From NCBI GenBank assembly GCA_947303695.1, contig CAMYYX010000023.1, positions 1 to 17,329 of the forward strand: a stretch of 17,329 bases of DNA, given 5' to 3'. This stretch comes from an uncultured Prevotellaceae bacterium. GTDB lineage: Bacteria > Bacteroidota > Bacteroidia > Bacteroidales > Bacteroidaceae. The translations under genes and the position numbers were made by a program. Every line of letters begins with the position of its first letter. Position 1 is the first letter of the stretch. Of the stretch, positions 9,084 through 16,238 are shown piece after piece. The notes beneath the pieces are model-generated. The model saw nothing but the letters and a program-made list of their open reading frames with translations, ran no database searches and was not told where the DNA came from.

Positions 9084-9308
9084 ATGATTCACATTGGACA
9101 AGCAATTGAGGCTGAATTAAGAGAGCAAGAGCGTACAGTTTCTTGGCTTTCACGCCGTTTAGATTGTGATAGGACAAAAATCTATCAGATTTTCCACAAG
9201 CCTGCTATTAAGACCGACATGCTGATGAAGATCAGCCTTGTTTTGAACAAGGATTTCTTCAAGATGTTGGATGATGAGTATAAGGCAGAACTGAAGGCGA
9301 AGAAATAA
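9084..9308 (+). CDS. short helix-turn-helix DNA-binding protein (74 aa)
   Basis: The protein is almost all one XRE-like HTH unit: VSWLSRRLDCDRTKIYQIF (about 19-37) gives the two helices and turn, followed by TDMLMKISLVLNKDFFKML and a charged tail ending KAKK. Similar stand-alone short HTH proteins are common in Bacteroides and Prevotella; I know of no assigned target. There is no sensor or oligomerisation domain beyond the core. It has its own strong promoter and terminator and is not in an operon with rarA, which begins 123 bp downstream. The ATG is the only sensible start and has no Shine-Dalgarno site. Autoregulation through the repeats in its leader is possible but not shown. Confidence 0.82.
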   Translation: MIHIGQAIEAELREQERTVSWLSRRLDCDRTKIYQIFHKPAIKTDMLMKISLVLNKDFFKMLDDEYKAELKAKK

Positions 9309-9331
9309 CTAATCTTTCGTTACGAATGAAT

Positions 9332-9375
9332 AACCTACTGATGTTCCGGCATAGCTTGGACATAGTAGGTTTTTA
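9332..9375 (+). terminator. intrinsic terminator of the HTH gene
   Basis: The stem AACCTACT/AGTAGGTT (9332-9339 with 9364-9371) is extended inside by ATGTTCC/GGACAT with one bulge, and is followed by a T-rich tract. It lies 24 bp after the HTH stop codon and separates it from rarA. Confidence 0.8.
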
Positions 9376-9431
9376 TTTGATAGTCATTCTAATGAAGTAG
9401 ATATCGAAACCGATTTAACCATCTTTGTGAT

Positions 9432-10694
9432 ATGCAACAGCCGCTGGCAGAACGAATGCGTCCGCAGACGCTCGACGATTATATTGGTCAGAGTCACCTA
9501 GTGGGTGAGGGTGCCGTGATACGCCGTATGATTGAACAGAAGCGTGTTGCGTCGTTCATCCTGTGGGGACCTCCTGGTGTAGGTAAGACTACGCTTGCGA
9601 ATATCATCGCCAAGACATTGGAAGTGCCGTTCTTTACTTTGAGTGCTGTCACCAGTGGTGTGAAAGATGTGCGTGAGGTCATCGATCGTGCTAAGTCGTC
9701 ACGTTTCTTCGGTACGGGCAATCCTATTCTCTTCATCGACGAAATTCATCGTTTTTCGAAGAGTCAGCAAGACTCGTTACTCGGTGCCGTCGAGCAGGGT
9801 GTGGTGACTTTGATAGGTGCGACGACTGAGAATCCTTCGTTCGAAGTCATTCGTCCGCTGCTGAGCCGCTGTCAGGTCTATGTCCTGAATCCGCTCGACA
9901 AGGACGATTTGCTACGTTTGGTGGATGTGACTTTGCAGAAGGATGTGTTGTTGCGTGAGCGGAAGATTGAGGTGAAGGAGACGGATGCCTTGTTGCGCTA
10001 TTCGGGTGGTGATGCCCGTAAGTTGTTGAACATCCTGGAACTGACGACTCAGGAGTCGGATGTCATCACCGACGAGGTGGTGACGAATTGTCTGCAACAG
10101 AATCCGCTCGCTTACGACAAGGATGGCGAGATGCACTATGACCTTATATCTGCCTTCATCAAGAGCATCCGTGGCAGCAATCCCGATGCCGCTATCTACT
10201 ATCTGGCTCGCATGATTGAAGGGGGAGAGCAACCTGAGTTCATTGCCCGTCGTCTGGTTATCTCGGCTAGCGAGGACATAGGACTTGCCAATCCTAACGC
10301 ACTACTCTTGGCGAATGCTGCGTTCGATGCCGTGCATAAGTTGGGGTGGCCCGAGGGCCGTATTCCGTTGGCAGAGGCGACGGTTTATCTGGCTACCAGC
10401 CCGAAGAGCAATTCGGCCTATATGGCTATCAACGATGCTTTGCGCTATGTGGAACAGTCGGGCAACCTACCTGTGCCGTTGCATCTGCGGAATGCGCCGA
10501 CGAAGTTGATGGAGCAGTTGGGTTATGGCAAGGATTATAAGTACGCGCACGATTACGAGGGTCATTTCGTCCGTCAGCAGTTCCTGCCCGATGAAGCGCA
10601 GGGTCAGCAGTTCTGGCATGCGCAGGACAATCCGCAAGAGGCGAAGCTGAAGGAGCGGATGGATGCTTTGTGGAACTCTCCCCATGATAAATAG
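9432..10694 (+). CDS. rarA: replication-associated recombination protein A (RarA/MgsA), AAA+ ATPase
   Basis: This 420-residue clamp-loader-like AAA+ protein acts at stalled replication forks and on single-stranded DNA with SSB. It begins MQQPLAERMRP, the conserved family N-terminus. Walker A is GPPGVGKT (46-53), followed by SAVTSGVKDVRE, Walker B LFIDEIHRF (D103, E104), sensor 1 ATTENPSFE (130-138) and the arginine finger LLSR (R146). The C-terminal oligomerisation domain is present (ISASEDIGLANP, PKSNSAY, HLRNAPTKLM). The length is typical and all ATPase residues are intact. The reading frame is closed by TGA at 9393 with no other start between, so the ATG at 9432 is fixed; it lacks a ribosome site and sits 4 nt after a CATCTTTG resembling a -7 box. 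The stop is TAG followed directly by TAA. mutS2 follows after 24 bp, probably co-transcribed. Confidence 0.95.
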   Translation: MQQPLAERMRPQTLDDYIGQSHLVGEGAVIRRMIEQKRVASFILWGPPGVGKTTLANIIAKTLEVPFFTLSAVTSGVKDVREVIDRAKSSRFFGTGNPILFIDEIHRFSKSQQDSLLGAVEQGVVTLIGATTENPSFEVIRPLLSRCQVYVLNPLDKDDLLRLVDVTLQKDVLLRERKIEVKETDALLRYSGGDARKLLNILELTTQESDVITDEVVTNCLQQNPLAYDKDGEMHYDLISAFIKSIRGSNPDAAIYYLARMIEGGEQPEFIARRLVISASEDIGLANPNALLLANAAFDAVHKLGWPEGRIPLAEATVYLATSPKSNSAYMAINDALRYVEQSGNLPVPLHLRNAPTKLMEQLGYGKDYKYAHDYEGHFVRQQFLPDEAQGQQFWHAQDNPQEAKLKERMDALWNSPHDK

Positions 10695-10718
10695 TAAATA
10701 GTTAAATAACAAATATAC

Positions 10719-13151
10719 GTGGTATATCCAGAGAATTTTGAAGCGAAGATAGGGTTCGATGTCGTTCGGAAGATGTTGAAGGAGGCATGTCTGTGTCCCC
10801 AGGGTGAGGAGCGTGTCGATGCGATGGCGTTCACGGCTCAGTTCGAGCAGATACGGACGGCGCTGTTGCAGACGGAGGAGTTTGTGAGGGTGTTACGCGA
10901 GGAGGAGTTCCCCGACCAGCATTTCTTCGACGTGCGTCCTGCGCTGCGTCGCATCAAGATTCCCAACACATATCTGCTGGTCGAGGAACTCTTCGACTTG
11001 CAACGTTCGCTCGATTCCATCGACCAGATTGTGAAGTTCTTCGCTCGCCGTACGGAGGGCGACGAGCAGGCTGTTTACCCGCAGCTCGTGGCCTTGTCGC
11101 AGAACATCAAGACATATCCCAACATCGTTCGTCGCATCGGTCAGATACTGGACAAATATGGCGAGGTGAAGGATTCGGCTACCGTCGAGCTGATGCGTAT
11201 CCGTCAAGAGAAACAGAACACCACGAACAGCATCTCCGGTATGCTGCATCGCATTCTTCGTGAAGCGAAAGGGGAGGGCGTGGTCGAGAAAGACGCGTCG
11301 CCTACGATGCGCGACGGCCGGTTGGTCATCCCTGTGGCGCCGGCGATGAAACGCAAGATCAACGGCATCGTCCACGATGAGTCGGATTCGGGTCGAACGG
11401 TCTATATCGAACCTGCCGATGTGGTCGAGGCCAACAATCGCATCCGTGAGCTGGAGAGCGAGGAGCGCCGCGAGATTGTGCGCATCCTCATGGTCTTCTC
11501 CGATTCCATCCGTCCGTATGTGCTCGACATGATTCAGTCGTACGAGTTCCTGGGCGACATTGATTTCATCCGTGCCAAGGCCAAGTTTGCCATACGGACC
11601 GACTCCGTGCTTCCTACTATAGAACCGCGTCAGCAACTCGATTTTGCCGAGGCCATTCATCCGCTTCTGAAGATGTCGTTGGCGAAACACGGGCGTGAAG
11701 TGGTGCCGCTCAACATACGTCTGGACAGTAAGCAGCGCATTCTGCTCATCTCCGGCCCCAACGCTGGCGGTAAATCTGTCTGCCTGAAGACCGTTGGACT
11801 GCTGCAGTACATGCTTCAGTGCGGTTTGCTGCTGCCGTTGGCTGAGAGCTCGAACGTCGGCATCTTCCAGAACCTCTTTATCGATATAGGCGATGAACAA
11901 AGTTTGGAGAACGACCTCTCGACCTACTCGTCGCATCTGCTCAACATGAAGATGATGATGCGTCAGGCCAACTACGCCACGCTTATCCTCATCGACGAGT
12001 TCGGTGGTGGTACCGAGCCGCAGATTGGCGGGGCTATTGCACAGGCCGTCCTCAAGCGTTTCAACGACAAGAAAGCGTTCGGAGTCATCACGACCCACTA
12101 CCAGAACCTCAAGGAGTTTGCGCAGGATACCGCCGGCATCGTCAACGGTGCGATGCTCTACGACCGCCAGCAGATGCAGCCCCTGTTCCAGCTTCGCATC
12201 GGCAATCCGGGCAGTTCGTTTGCCGTCGAGATTGCCCGCAAGATTGGCATCCCCGAGGATGTCATCGCCGAGGCGTCCGAACTCGTCGGCCAGAACTATA
12301 TCTCCGCCGACAAATACCTGCAGGACATTTCGCGCGACAAGCGCTATTGGGAGAACAAGCGACAGGAAATCCATCACAAGGAAAAGAAACTCGAGTCGAC
12401 CATCCAGCGCTACGAGGACGAGTTCGACCGCATCCATGCCCAGAAGCACGAGATTATCGCGAAGGCGAAAGCTGAGGCGCAGCAGTTGCTTGACAGTTCG
12501 AACGCCACGATCGAACGTACTATCCGCGACATCAAGGAGGCACAGGCTGAGCGCGAGCGCACGAAACAAGTGCGTGCCAAGCTTAGTCAGTTTAAGGAGA
12601 AGCTCCAAACAGACCCATCCAAAGAATCTCTCCCCACGACGCGTAAATCATCGCCCCTTTCCTCTCCCTCTATGGAGAAGGTGATAGGTGAGCTCGAGAT
12701 AGGCAGTTATGTCAAGATGAACGGCCAAAGTTCTACGGGACGCATCCTCAAAATCAATGGGCGTGAGGCTTTGGTGGCTTTCGGAGCCGTTCAAATCAAT
12801 GTGAAGCTCAACAAACTTGAGCCGACTCAGGCACCGAAGTCCGAGAGCCGCACGGTGAACATCGTACGTTCCACCACGCAGGATCAAATACGTGAAACCA
12901 CACTGAATTTCACCGGCGAGATAGATGTCCGTGGACTTCGCGGCGACGAGTGCATGCAGATCATCGGCCTCTTCATCGACGATGCACTTGTGGCCAATGC
13001 TTCCCGCGTGCGCATTCTTCACGGAACTGGTAACGGCATCCTTCGCCAGCTCATCCGTCAGTATCTCAACACCATTCCCGAAGTCACTTCCTACCGCGAC
13101 GAGAATCCCCAGTTCGGTGGTGCCGGCATCACGGTCGTAGATCTCCGGTAA
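10719..13151 (+). CDS. mutS2: MutS2 family ATPase/Smr endonuclease, GTG start
   Basis: This 810-residue protein has the MutS2 order: N-terminal core and clamp region (about 1-320), ABC-type ATPase with Walker A GPNAGGKS (346-353), Walker B LILIDEFGGG (D426, E427) and the H-loop ITTHYQNL, a long charged coiled coil (about 515-625), a KOW-like module (IGSYVKMNGQSSTGRILKI, about 657-703) and a C-terminal Smr domain with IDVRGLRGDE (735-744) and HGTGNG (768-773). It lacks the mismatch-binding domain of MutS. MutS2 proteins restrain recombination by binding branched DNA, or rescue collided ribosomes through Smr; which applies here cannot be told. The GTG at 10719 gives VYPENFEAKIGF, matching homologue N-termini, and no ATG lies nearby. 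Its base composition is richer in G+C than the neighbours. The TAA stop is 5 bp before the first 11-bp repeat array. Confidence 0.94.
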   Translation: MVYPENFEAKIGFDVVRKMLKEACLCPQGEERVDAMAFTAQFEQIRTALLQTEEFVRVLREEEFPDQHFFDVRPALRRIKIPNTYLLVEELFDLQRSLDSIDQIVKFFARRTEGDEQAVYPQLVALSQNIKTYPNIVRRIGQILDKYGEVKDSATVELMRIRQEKQNTTNSISGMLHRILREAKGEGVVEKDASPTMRDGRLVIPVAPAMKRKINGIVHDESDSGRTVYIEPADVVEANNRIRELESEERREIVRILMVFSDSIRPYVLDMIQSYEFLGDIDFIRAKAKFAIRTDSVLPTIEPRQQLDFAEAIHPLLKMSLAKHGREVVPLNIRLDSKQRILLISGPNAGGKSVCLKTVGLLQYMLQCGLLLPLAESSNVGIFQNLFIDIGDEQSLENDLSTYSSHLLNMKMMMRQANYATLILIDEFGGGTEPQIGGAIAQAVLKRFNDKKAFGVITTHYQNLKEFAQDTAGIVNGAMLYDRQQMQPLFQLRIGNPGSSFAVEIARKIGIPEDVIAEASELVGQNYISADKYLQDISRDKRYWENKRQEIHHKEKKLESTIQRYEDEFDRIHAQKHEIIAKAKAEAQQLLDSSNATIERTIRDIKEAQAERERTKQVRAKLSQFKEKLQTDPSKESLPTTRKSSPLSSPSMEKVIGELEIGSYVKMNGQSSTGRILKINGREALVAFGAVQINVKLNKLEPTQAPKSESRTVNIVRSTTQDQIRETTLNFTGEIDVRGLRGDECMQIIGLFIDDALVANASRVRILHGTGNGILRQLIRQYLNTIPEVTSYRDENPQFGGAGITVVDLR
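12661..12680. repeat. small palindrome inside the mutS2 linker
   Basis: TCTCC/GGAGA (12663-12667 with 12674-12678) flank the loop CTCTAT. The same loop with a CTCCCC/GGGGAG stem occurs on the minus strand at 15208-15225. Here it encodes the variable linker (around SPSMEK) before the KOW-like module of MutS2. Confidence 0.45.
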
Positions 13152-13156
13152 ATATT

Positions 13157-13213
13157 CCCATACTCTACCCATACTCTACCCATACTCTACCCATACTCTA
13201 CCCATACTCTACC
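13157..13213 (+). repeat. tandem array 1: five perfect 11-bp units CCCATACTCTA
   Basis: Five identical copies run 13157-13211 with CC as the start of a sixth. The array starts 5 bp after the mutS2 stop. The plus strand has no G from 13149 to 13216, so an mRNA copy would be C-rich, unstructured and have CC groups every 11 nt. No copy is degenerate, which suggests recent expansion or homogenisation. Confidence 0.96.
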
Positions 13214-13248
13214 TTCGCTCTAACAAGGGAGATGCGCCCATCGTTGTT

Positions 13249-13292
13249 CGGTATTTGTCCGGTATTTGTCCGGTATTTGTCCGGTACTTGTC
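13249..13292 (+). repeat. tandem array 2: four 11-bp units CGGTATTTGTC
   Basis: Units at 13249, 13260 and 13271 are identical; the fourth (13282-13292) reads CGGTACTTGTC. A degenerate fifth (CGGTCATTTAC) follows. The period equals that of array 1 although the sequence differs. Confidence 0.94.
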
Positions 13293-13301
13293 CGGTCATT
13301 T

Positions 13302-13345
13302 ACCGTACAACAACCGTAGAACAACCGTACATCAACCGTACATAA
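13302..13345 (+). repeat. tandem array 3: four 11-bp units of ACCGTACAACA type
   Basis: The units are ACCGTACAACA, ACCGTAGAACA, ACCGTACATCA and ACCGTACATAA. Read on the other strand and shifted in phase, the unit matches array 2 at 8 of 11 positions (ACCGGACAAAT against ACCGTACAACA), so arrays 2 and 3 form an imperfect long inverted repeat. Confidence 0.92.
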
Positions 13346-13470
13346 ATAGGCACTACTTCCTTGCTACACTATGGGAACATCGAGCCTACACCTTGCCTTC
13401 TTCGAGACAAAGAAACATTATTATTCTGATGCAATATGAAAAAATGAAGAAAGTATATCGGGAAGGCCTT
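13346..13470. other. remainder of the convergent mutS2/DUF1460 intergenic region
   Basis: Together with the three arrays this makes 319 bp between two convergent genes. I see no intrinsic terminator for either strand, no RNA gene and no supported coding frame. A weak TTCTT/AAGAA pair around 13398-13414 is too short to call a hairpin terminator. Confidence 0.6.
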
Positions 13471-14322
13471 TCACTTTGCCGTAGGGCGGTACACACGGAT
13501 GCCCAGCATCGAGGTTTGACGCTGACCGTAGTCGTAGAACGTCGAGGGGTCGAGGATCACCTTCATGTGGATGGACGAAGCGTGCATCAGGTGCAAACGT
13601 CCGTCCTGCCACACGGCGATGCCTACGTGGCTGGTGTCTAGGCCCGCCTTCTTCGTGATGAGAGACACGATGTCGCCCGTGTGTATGTCCTTGAGTTCCT
13701 GTTCTGAGCGATTGAGCAGCGACTTCGGGATGTATCGGTAGGTCTTTCCGTTCGACGCCTTCTCCTGGGCAGCTATCACCTTCACGAATTGCGGATTGTT
13801 TTTGAGGTGTTTGTATAGGGTAGGGTGGGTCGTCATGTAGTTGATGTTGAGCCGCTGAGTGGCAGTGAACGGGAACTTGCCCGTATCGACAGCCTTCACC
13901 AGCCCCATCGCCTCATTGTCCTCGCCCCACCAAGTGAAGTAGTGCAGGCGCGACGTGTAGTCCGTGAGTATTCCGCCTCTGTAGCGTATGTTGCGCAACT
14001 GGTCGCAGAAAGCATGGAAACTCGTTGCCTTTTCAGTGTAACAAATAAAGAGTGCCAACACGTTCTCGACGAACGTGGTGCAGTCTAACGCGCGCGTATT
14101 TATTATAAGGTGTTCCCGTTCGCCCTCCTCCAGTGTGTGCGCTACGTACGACACACCCAGAAATTGCTTGCCGAAATACAGCATCGCATTCTCTGGACGC
14201 TCCGTCTGTGCCTTCCTCAGCATCTCTTCAATGCGGATGCTGTCAGCAGCCGTGTACTCCACCGATTGGGCGATACCAATCAGTGCGCAGCACCAAATGA
14301 ATAAACTAAAGATGATTCTCAT
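13471..14322 (-). CDS. DUF1460 NlpC/P60-like exported amidase (N-acetylmuramoyl-L-alanine amidase-like), 283 aa
   Basis: The protein starts with a signal peptide (hydrophobic 3-18, likely cut after AQS at residue 20) and so probably acts in the periplasm. The papain-like catalytic pattern of the DUF1460 family is present: the nucleophile in RALDCTTFVENVLA (C81), then TSHVGIAVW (H232) and the nearby LMHASS (H247). GDIVSLITKKAGLDTSHVG is the usual second half of an NlpC/P60-type active site. Family members are described as amidase-like enzymes acting on peptidoglycan peptides. It is the last gene of a minus-strand run after the GH25 muramidase (47 bp gap), so a joint cell-wall role is likely. 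No lipobox is seen. The family is clear; the exact bond cleaved is inferred. Confidence 0.87.
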   Translation of the reverse strand: MRIIFSLFIWCCALIGIAQSVEYTAADSIRIEEMLRKAQTERPENAMLYFGKQFLGVSYVAHTLEEGEREHLIINTRALDCTTFVENVLALFICYTEKATSFHAFCDQLRNIRYRGGILTDYTSRLHYFTWWGEDNEAMGLVKAVDTGKFPFTATQRLNINYMTTHPTLYKHLKNNPQFVKVIAAQEKASNGKTYRYIPKSLLNRSEQELKDIHTGDIVSLITKKAGLDTSHVGIAVWQDGRLHLMHASSIHMKVILDPSTFYDYGQRQTSMLGIRVYRPTAK

Positions 14323-14332
14323 AGAAAACTTA

Positions 14333-14367
14333 TAGGCCCCATTAGCCCTATTAGCCCCATAAGGCCA
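14333..14367. repeat. 9-bp tandem repeats between the GH25 and DUF1460 genes
   Basis: The units TAGGCCCCA, TTAGCCCTA and TTAGCCCCA (14333-14359) are followed by a partial TAAGGCCA. They fill most of the 47-bp gap between two minus-strand genes, inside their presumed shared transcript. Confidence 0.75.
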
Positions 14368-14369
14368 TT

Positions 14370-15188
14370 TTATTTATAAAGTATCTCACTCAGCGTATGC
14401 CTACCGACAAACCGGCTTTGATCCACTTCGCCACGAATGCCGTTGATTCGTCCCTTGCATGAATATTGCCAGATTACATAATCCTGACCGTTAGCAAGAT
14501 ACGGCTGCTCTTCGGTATTATACATCGCAATCATGAACAGGAAAGGCTTATAGAACGAATAGCCGGCAAAGTATTTGTTGTAGAAGTTACGGCCGGTGTA
14601 GATAATAGGTCGGCGACCATATTCCTCGGTCACAAGCCGTAAGAACTCTTGCAGACGGGCATGCATCGTTTCGATGGAGACGCCTCCGGTAACTTCCACG
14701 TCGATAAGCGGTAACAGGTCTTGCTTCTTCTTGTCGATGACACGTTTGAAGATGGCAAACTGTCCTGCCGCCGATACACCCGGGCGGAAGAAGTGATAAC
14801 TGCCGGCTTTGATTCCGTTCCGGCGAGCCTCCGCAATATTATATTCGTAGGTGTCGTCCACCATATAGTTCGACTCCGTCGCCTTGATGTACACATACCC
14901 TACGTTTTTGTCCCGGGCAACAGCTCTCCAGTCGATACGTCCTTGATAGTGGCTTACATCAATGCCGTGCAGGTGGTCGCCTTCATATCCAACGACTCCT
15001 ATGACAGGCTGTTGCACCTTTGACGCAGCGAAGTCGGGTGTCGCCTGATACGTGTGAGCAGGAGCATCCGGCTCAGGTGCAGCTACCACGACCATCTCAC
15101 CCTTCTTCACCTTCTTCTTTTTAATGGCGAAAGTGGGCGAGACCATGCATAGCGATAATATGATGATAAGTATTCTGTATAGCTTCAT
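14370..15188 (-). CDS. exported GH25 muramidase (lysozyme), 272 aa
   Basis: A signal peptide (about 1-21, cut likely after TFA) is followed by a lysine-rich and proline/alanine-rich spacer (22-70) and one GH25 domain (about 73-270). The catalytic set is present: GIDVSHYQG (D77), YIKATE (E105) and LIDVEV (D163, E165), with YHFFRPG and VIWQYS as further family marks. GH25 enzymes cut the beta-1,4 bond between MurNAc and GlcNAc. There is a Cys at 14, but LSLC is not a proper lipobox, so it is probably a soluble periplasmic or secreted protein rather than a lipoprotein. It lies 51 bp after the DUF1846 gene and 47 bp before the DUF1460 gene. It could serve in wall turnover or against other bacteria; no toxin-delivery signal is visible. 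Confidence 0.92.
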   Translation of the reverse strand: MKLYRILIIILSLCMVSPTFAIKKKKVKKGEMVVVAAPEPDAPAHTYQATPDFAASKVQQPVIGVVGYEGDHLHGIDVSHYQGRIDWRAVARDKNVGYVYIKATESNYMVDDTYEYNIAEARRNGIKAGSYHFFRPGVSAAGQFAIFKRVIDKKKQDLLPLIDVEVTGGVSIETMHARLQEFLRLVTEEYGRRPIIYTGRNFYNKYFAGYSFYKPFLFMIAMYNTEEQPYLANGQDYVIWQYSCKGRINGIRGEVDQSRFVGRHTLSEILYK

Positions 15189-15207
15189 GCTTCTGTTTCA
15201 TTCTACT

Positions 15208-15225
15208 CTCCCCATAGAGGGGGAG
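15208..15225 (-). repeat. GC-rich palindrome between the DUF1846 and GH25 genes
   Basis: On the minus strand this reads CTCCCC-CTCTAT-GGGGAG, a perfect 6-bp stem with a 6-nt loop. No T tract follows, so it is not a standard terminator. A second GGGGAG group at 15227-15232 could pair in its place. The loop matches that of the palindrome in mutS2 (12661-12680). Confidence 0.7.
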
Positions 15226-15239
15226 CGGGGAGGAGGTCT

Positions 15240-16160
15240 TTACCTTTTCTTCACAGGATCACAAGTCAATCCCACACCCAGCTTCTTGAATATCTTTCGG
15301 TCTACCTCAGAGAGCATCACTGTGCAGTGAGCCTGACAGCCACGTAGTTCGGGCAAGCTCTCAAGGGCTTTGCGACAGTTCTCGTCGTGGGGACTTAATA
15401 CGGAGAGTGCTACAAGCACCTCGTCGGTATGCAGACGTGGATTGTTTCCTCCTAAGTACTCCGTCTTTGTCTTCTGTATAGGCTCGATCAAGTCTTGTGG
15501 AATCAGTTTCAATGTGTGGTCAATACCAGCCAATTCTTTGGTGGCATTTAAGATGAGGGCAGCGCTAGGTCCGAGCAGTTCGCTCTCTTCCGATGTGATG
15601 ATGGTGCCGTCTGGCAACTCGATGGCAGCACATGCCTTGCCCAACGATTGTTCCTTACGCTCCTTTGCCGCTACTGTGGTCTTGCGGTAAGCGCTGTTGA
15701 TATTCGCCTGTTTGAACAGCAAGGCAATCTTGCTTACCTCGTTATCGTTTCCGTCACCATTGGCCAGATGATTGAGAGCCGTGTAGTAGCGGCGGATAAT
15801 CTCGTTCTTCGATGCATCCTGACAAACCTCGTCGTCTGAGATGCAGAATCCTACCATGTTCACACCCATATCTGTAGGCGATTTGTAGGGGTTCTGTCCG
15901 TAGATGCCTTCGAATAATGCATCAAGCACAGGGAATATCTCGATATCGCGGTTGTAGTTGATGGCAATCTTGCCGTATGCCTCGTAGTGGAACGGGTCGA
16001 TCATGTTCACATCATTCAAGTCAGCCGTAGCTGCTTCGTAAGCGATGTTCACAGGGTGCTTCAGCGGCAGGTTCCACACAGGGAAGGTCTCGAACTTTGC
16101 ATAACCAGCCTCGATGCCACGTTGGTGCTCCTGATACAACTGACTCAGACACACAGCCAT
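15240..16160 (-). CDS. C-terminal fragment of DUF1846 protein (306 aa from an internal ATG)
   Basis: The first ATG after the second amber is the Met of GPGSGKM, preceded by purine-rich GGAAGCGGAAAG that could act as a ribosome site by chance. Starting there would remove the P-loop-like glycine motif and keep the rest of the domain through the end KKLGVGLTCDPVKKR. Whether it is translated is unknown. Confidence 0.45.
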   Translation of the reverse strand: MAVCLSQLYQEHQRGIEAGYAKFETFPVWNLPLKHPVNIAYEAATADLNDVNMIDPFHYEAYGKIAINYNRDIEIFPVLDALFEGIYGQNPYKSPTDMGVNMVGFCISDDEVCQDASKNEIIRRYYTALNHLANGDGNDNEVSKIALLFKQANINSAYRKTTVAAKERKEQSLGKACAAIELPDGTIITSEESELLGPSAALILNATKELAGIDHTLKLIPQDLIEPIQKTKTEYLGGNNPRLHTDEVLVALSVLSPHDENCRKALESLPELRGCQAHCTVMLSEVDRKIFKKLGVGLTCDPVKKR

Positions 16161-16238
16161 CTTTCCGCTTCCAGGACCTGGAGCCGTTACGATGACCAGA
16201 GGACGATTGGTCTACAAGTAGTCGTTATTACCGAATCC

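Noticed and set aside
10893..12608. 571-codon open frame on the minus strand
   Set aside because: It lies wholly antisense to mutS2, which has intact ATPase and Smr motifs; the long opposite frame follows from GC-rich third positions. Its translation shows no domain I recognise.
12004..12684. 226-codon plus-strand frame inside mutS2
   Set aside because: The product is dominated by Ser/Arg/Pro, as expected for a shifted reading of a GC-rich gene.
13157..13345. CRISPR array
   Set aside because: Units are 11 bp and contiguous with no unique spacers, and no cas genes are present.
13255..13641. 128-codon plus-strand frame starting in the 11-bp arrays
   Set aside because: It runs from array DNA into the antisense of the DUF1460 gene, has no promoter or ribosome site, and shows no protein features.
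14370..15188. GH25 muramidase as a lipoprotein
   Set aside because: The cysteine in the signal peptide is preceded by LSL, which does not fit the lipobox rule for the residue before Cys, and a normal cleavage site (TFA) follows.
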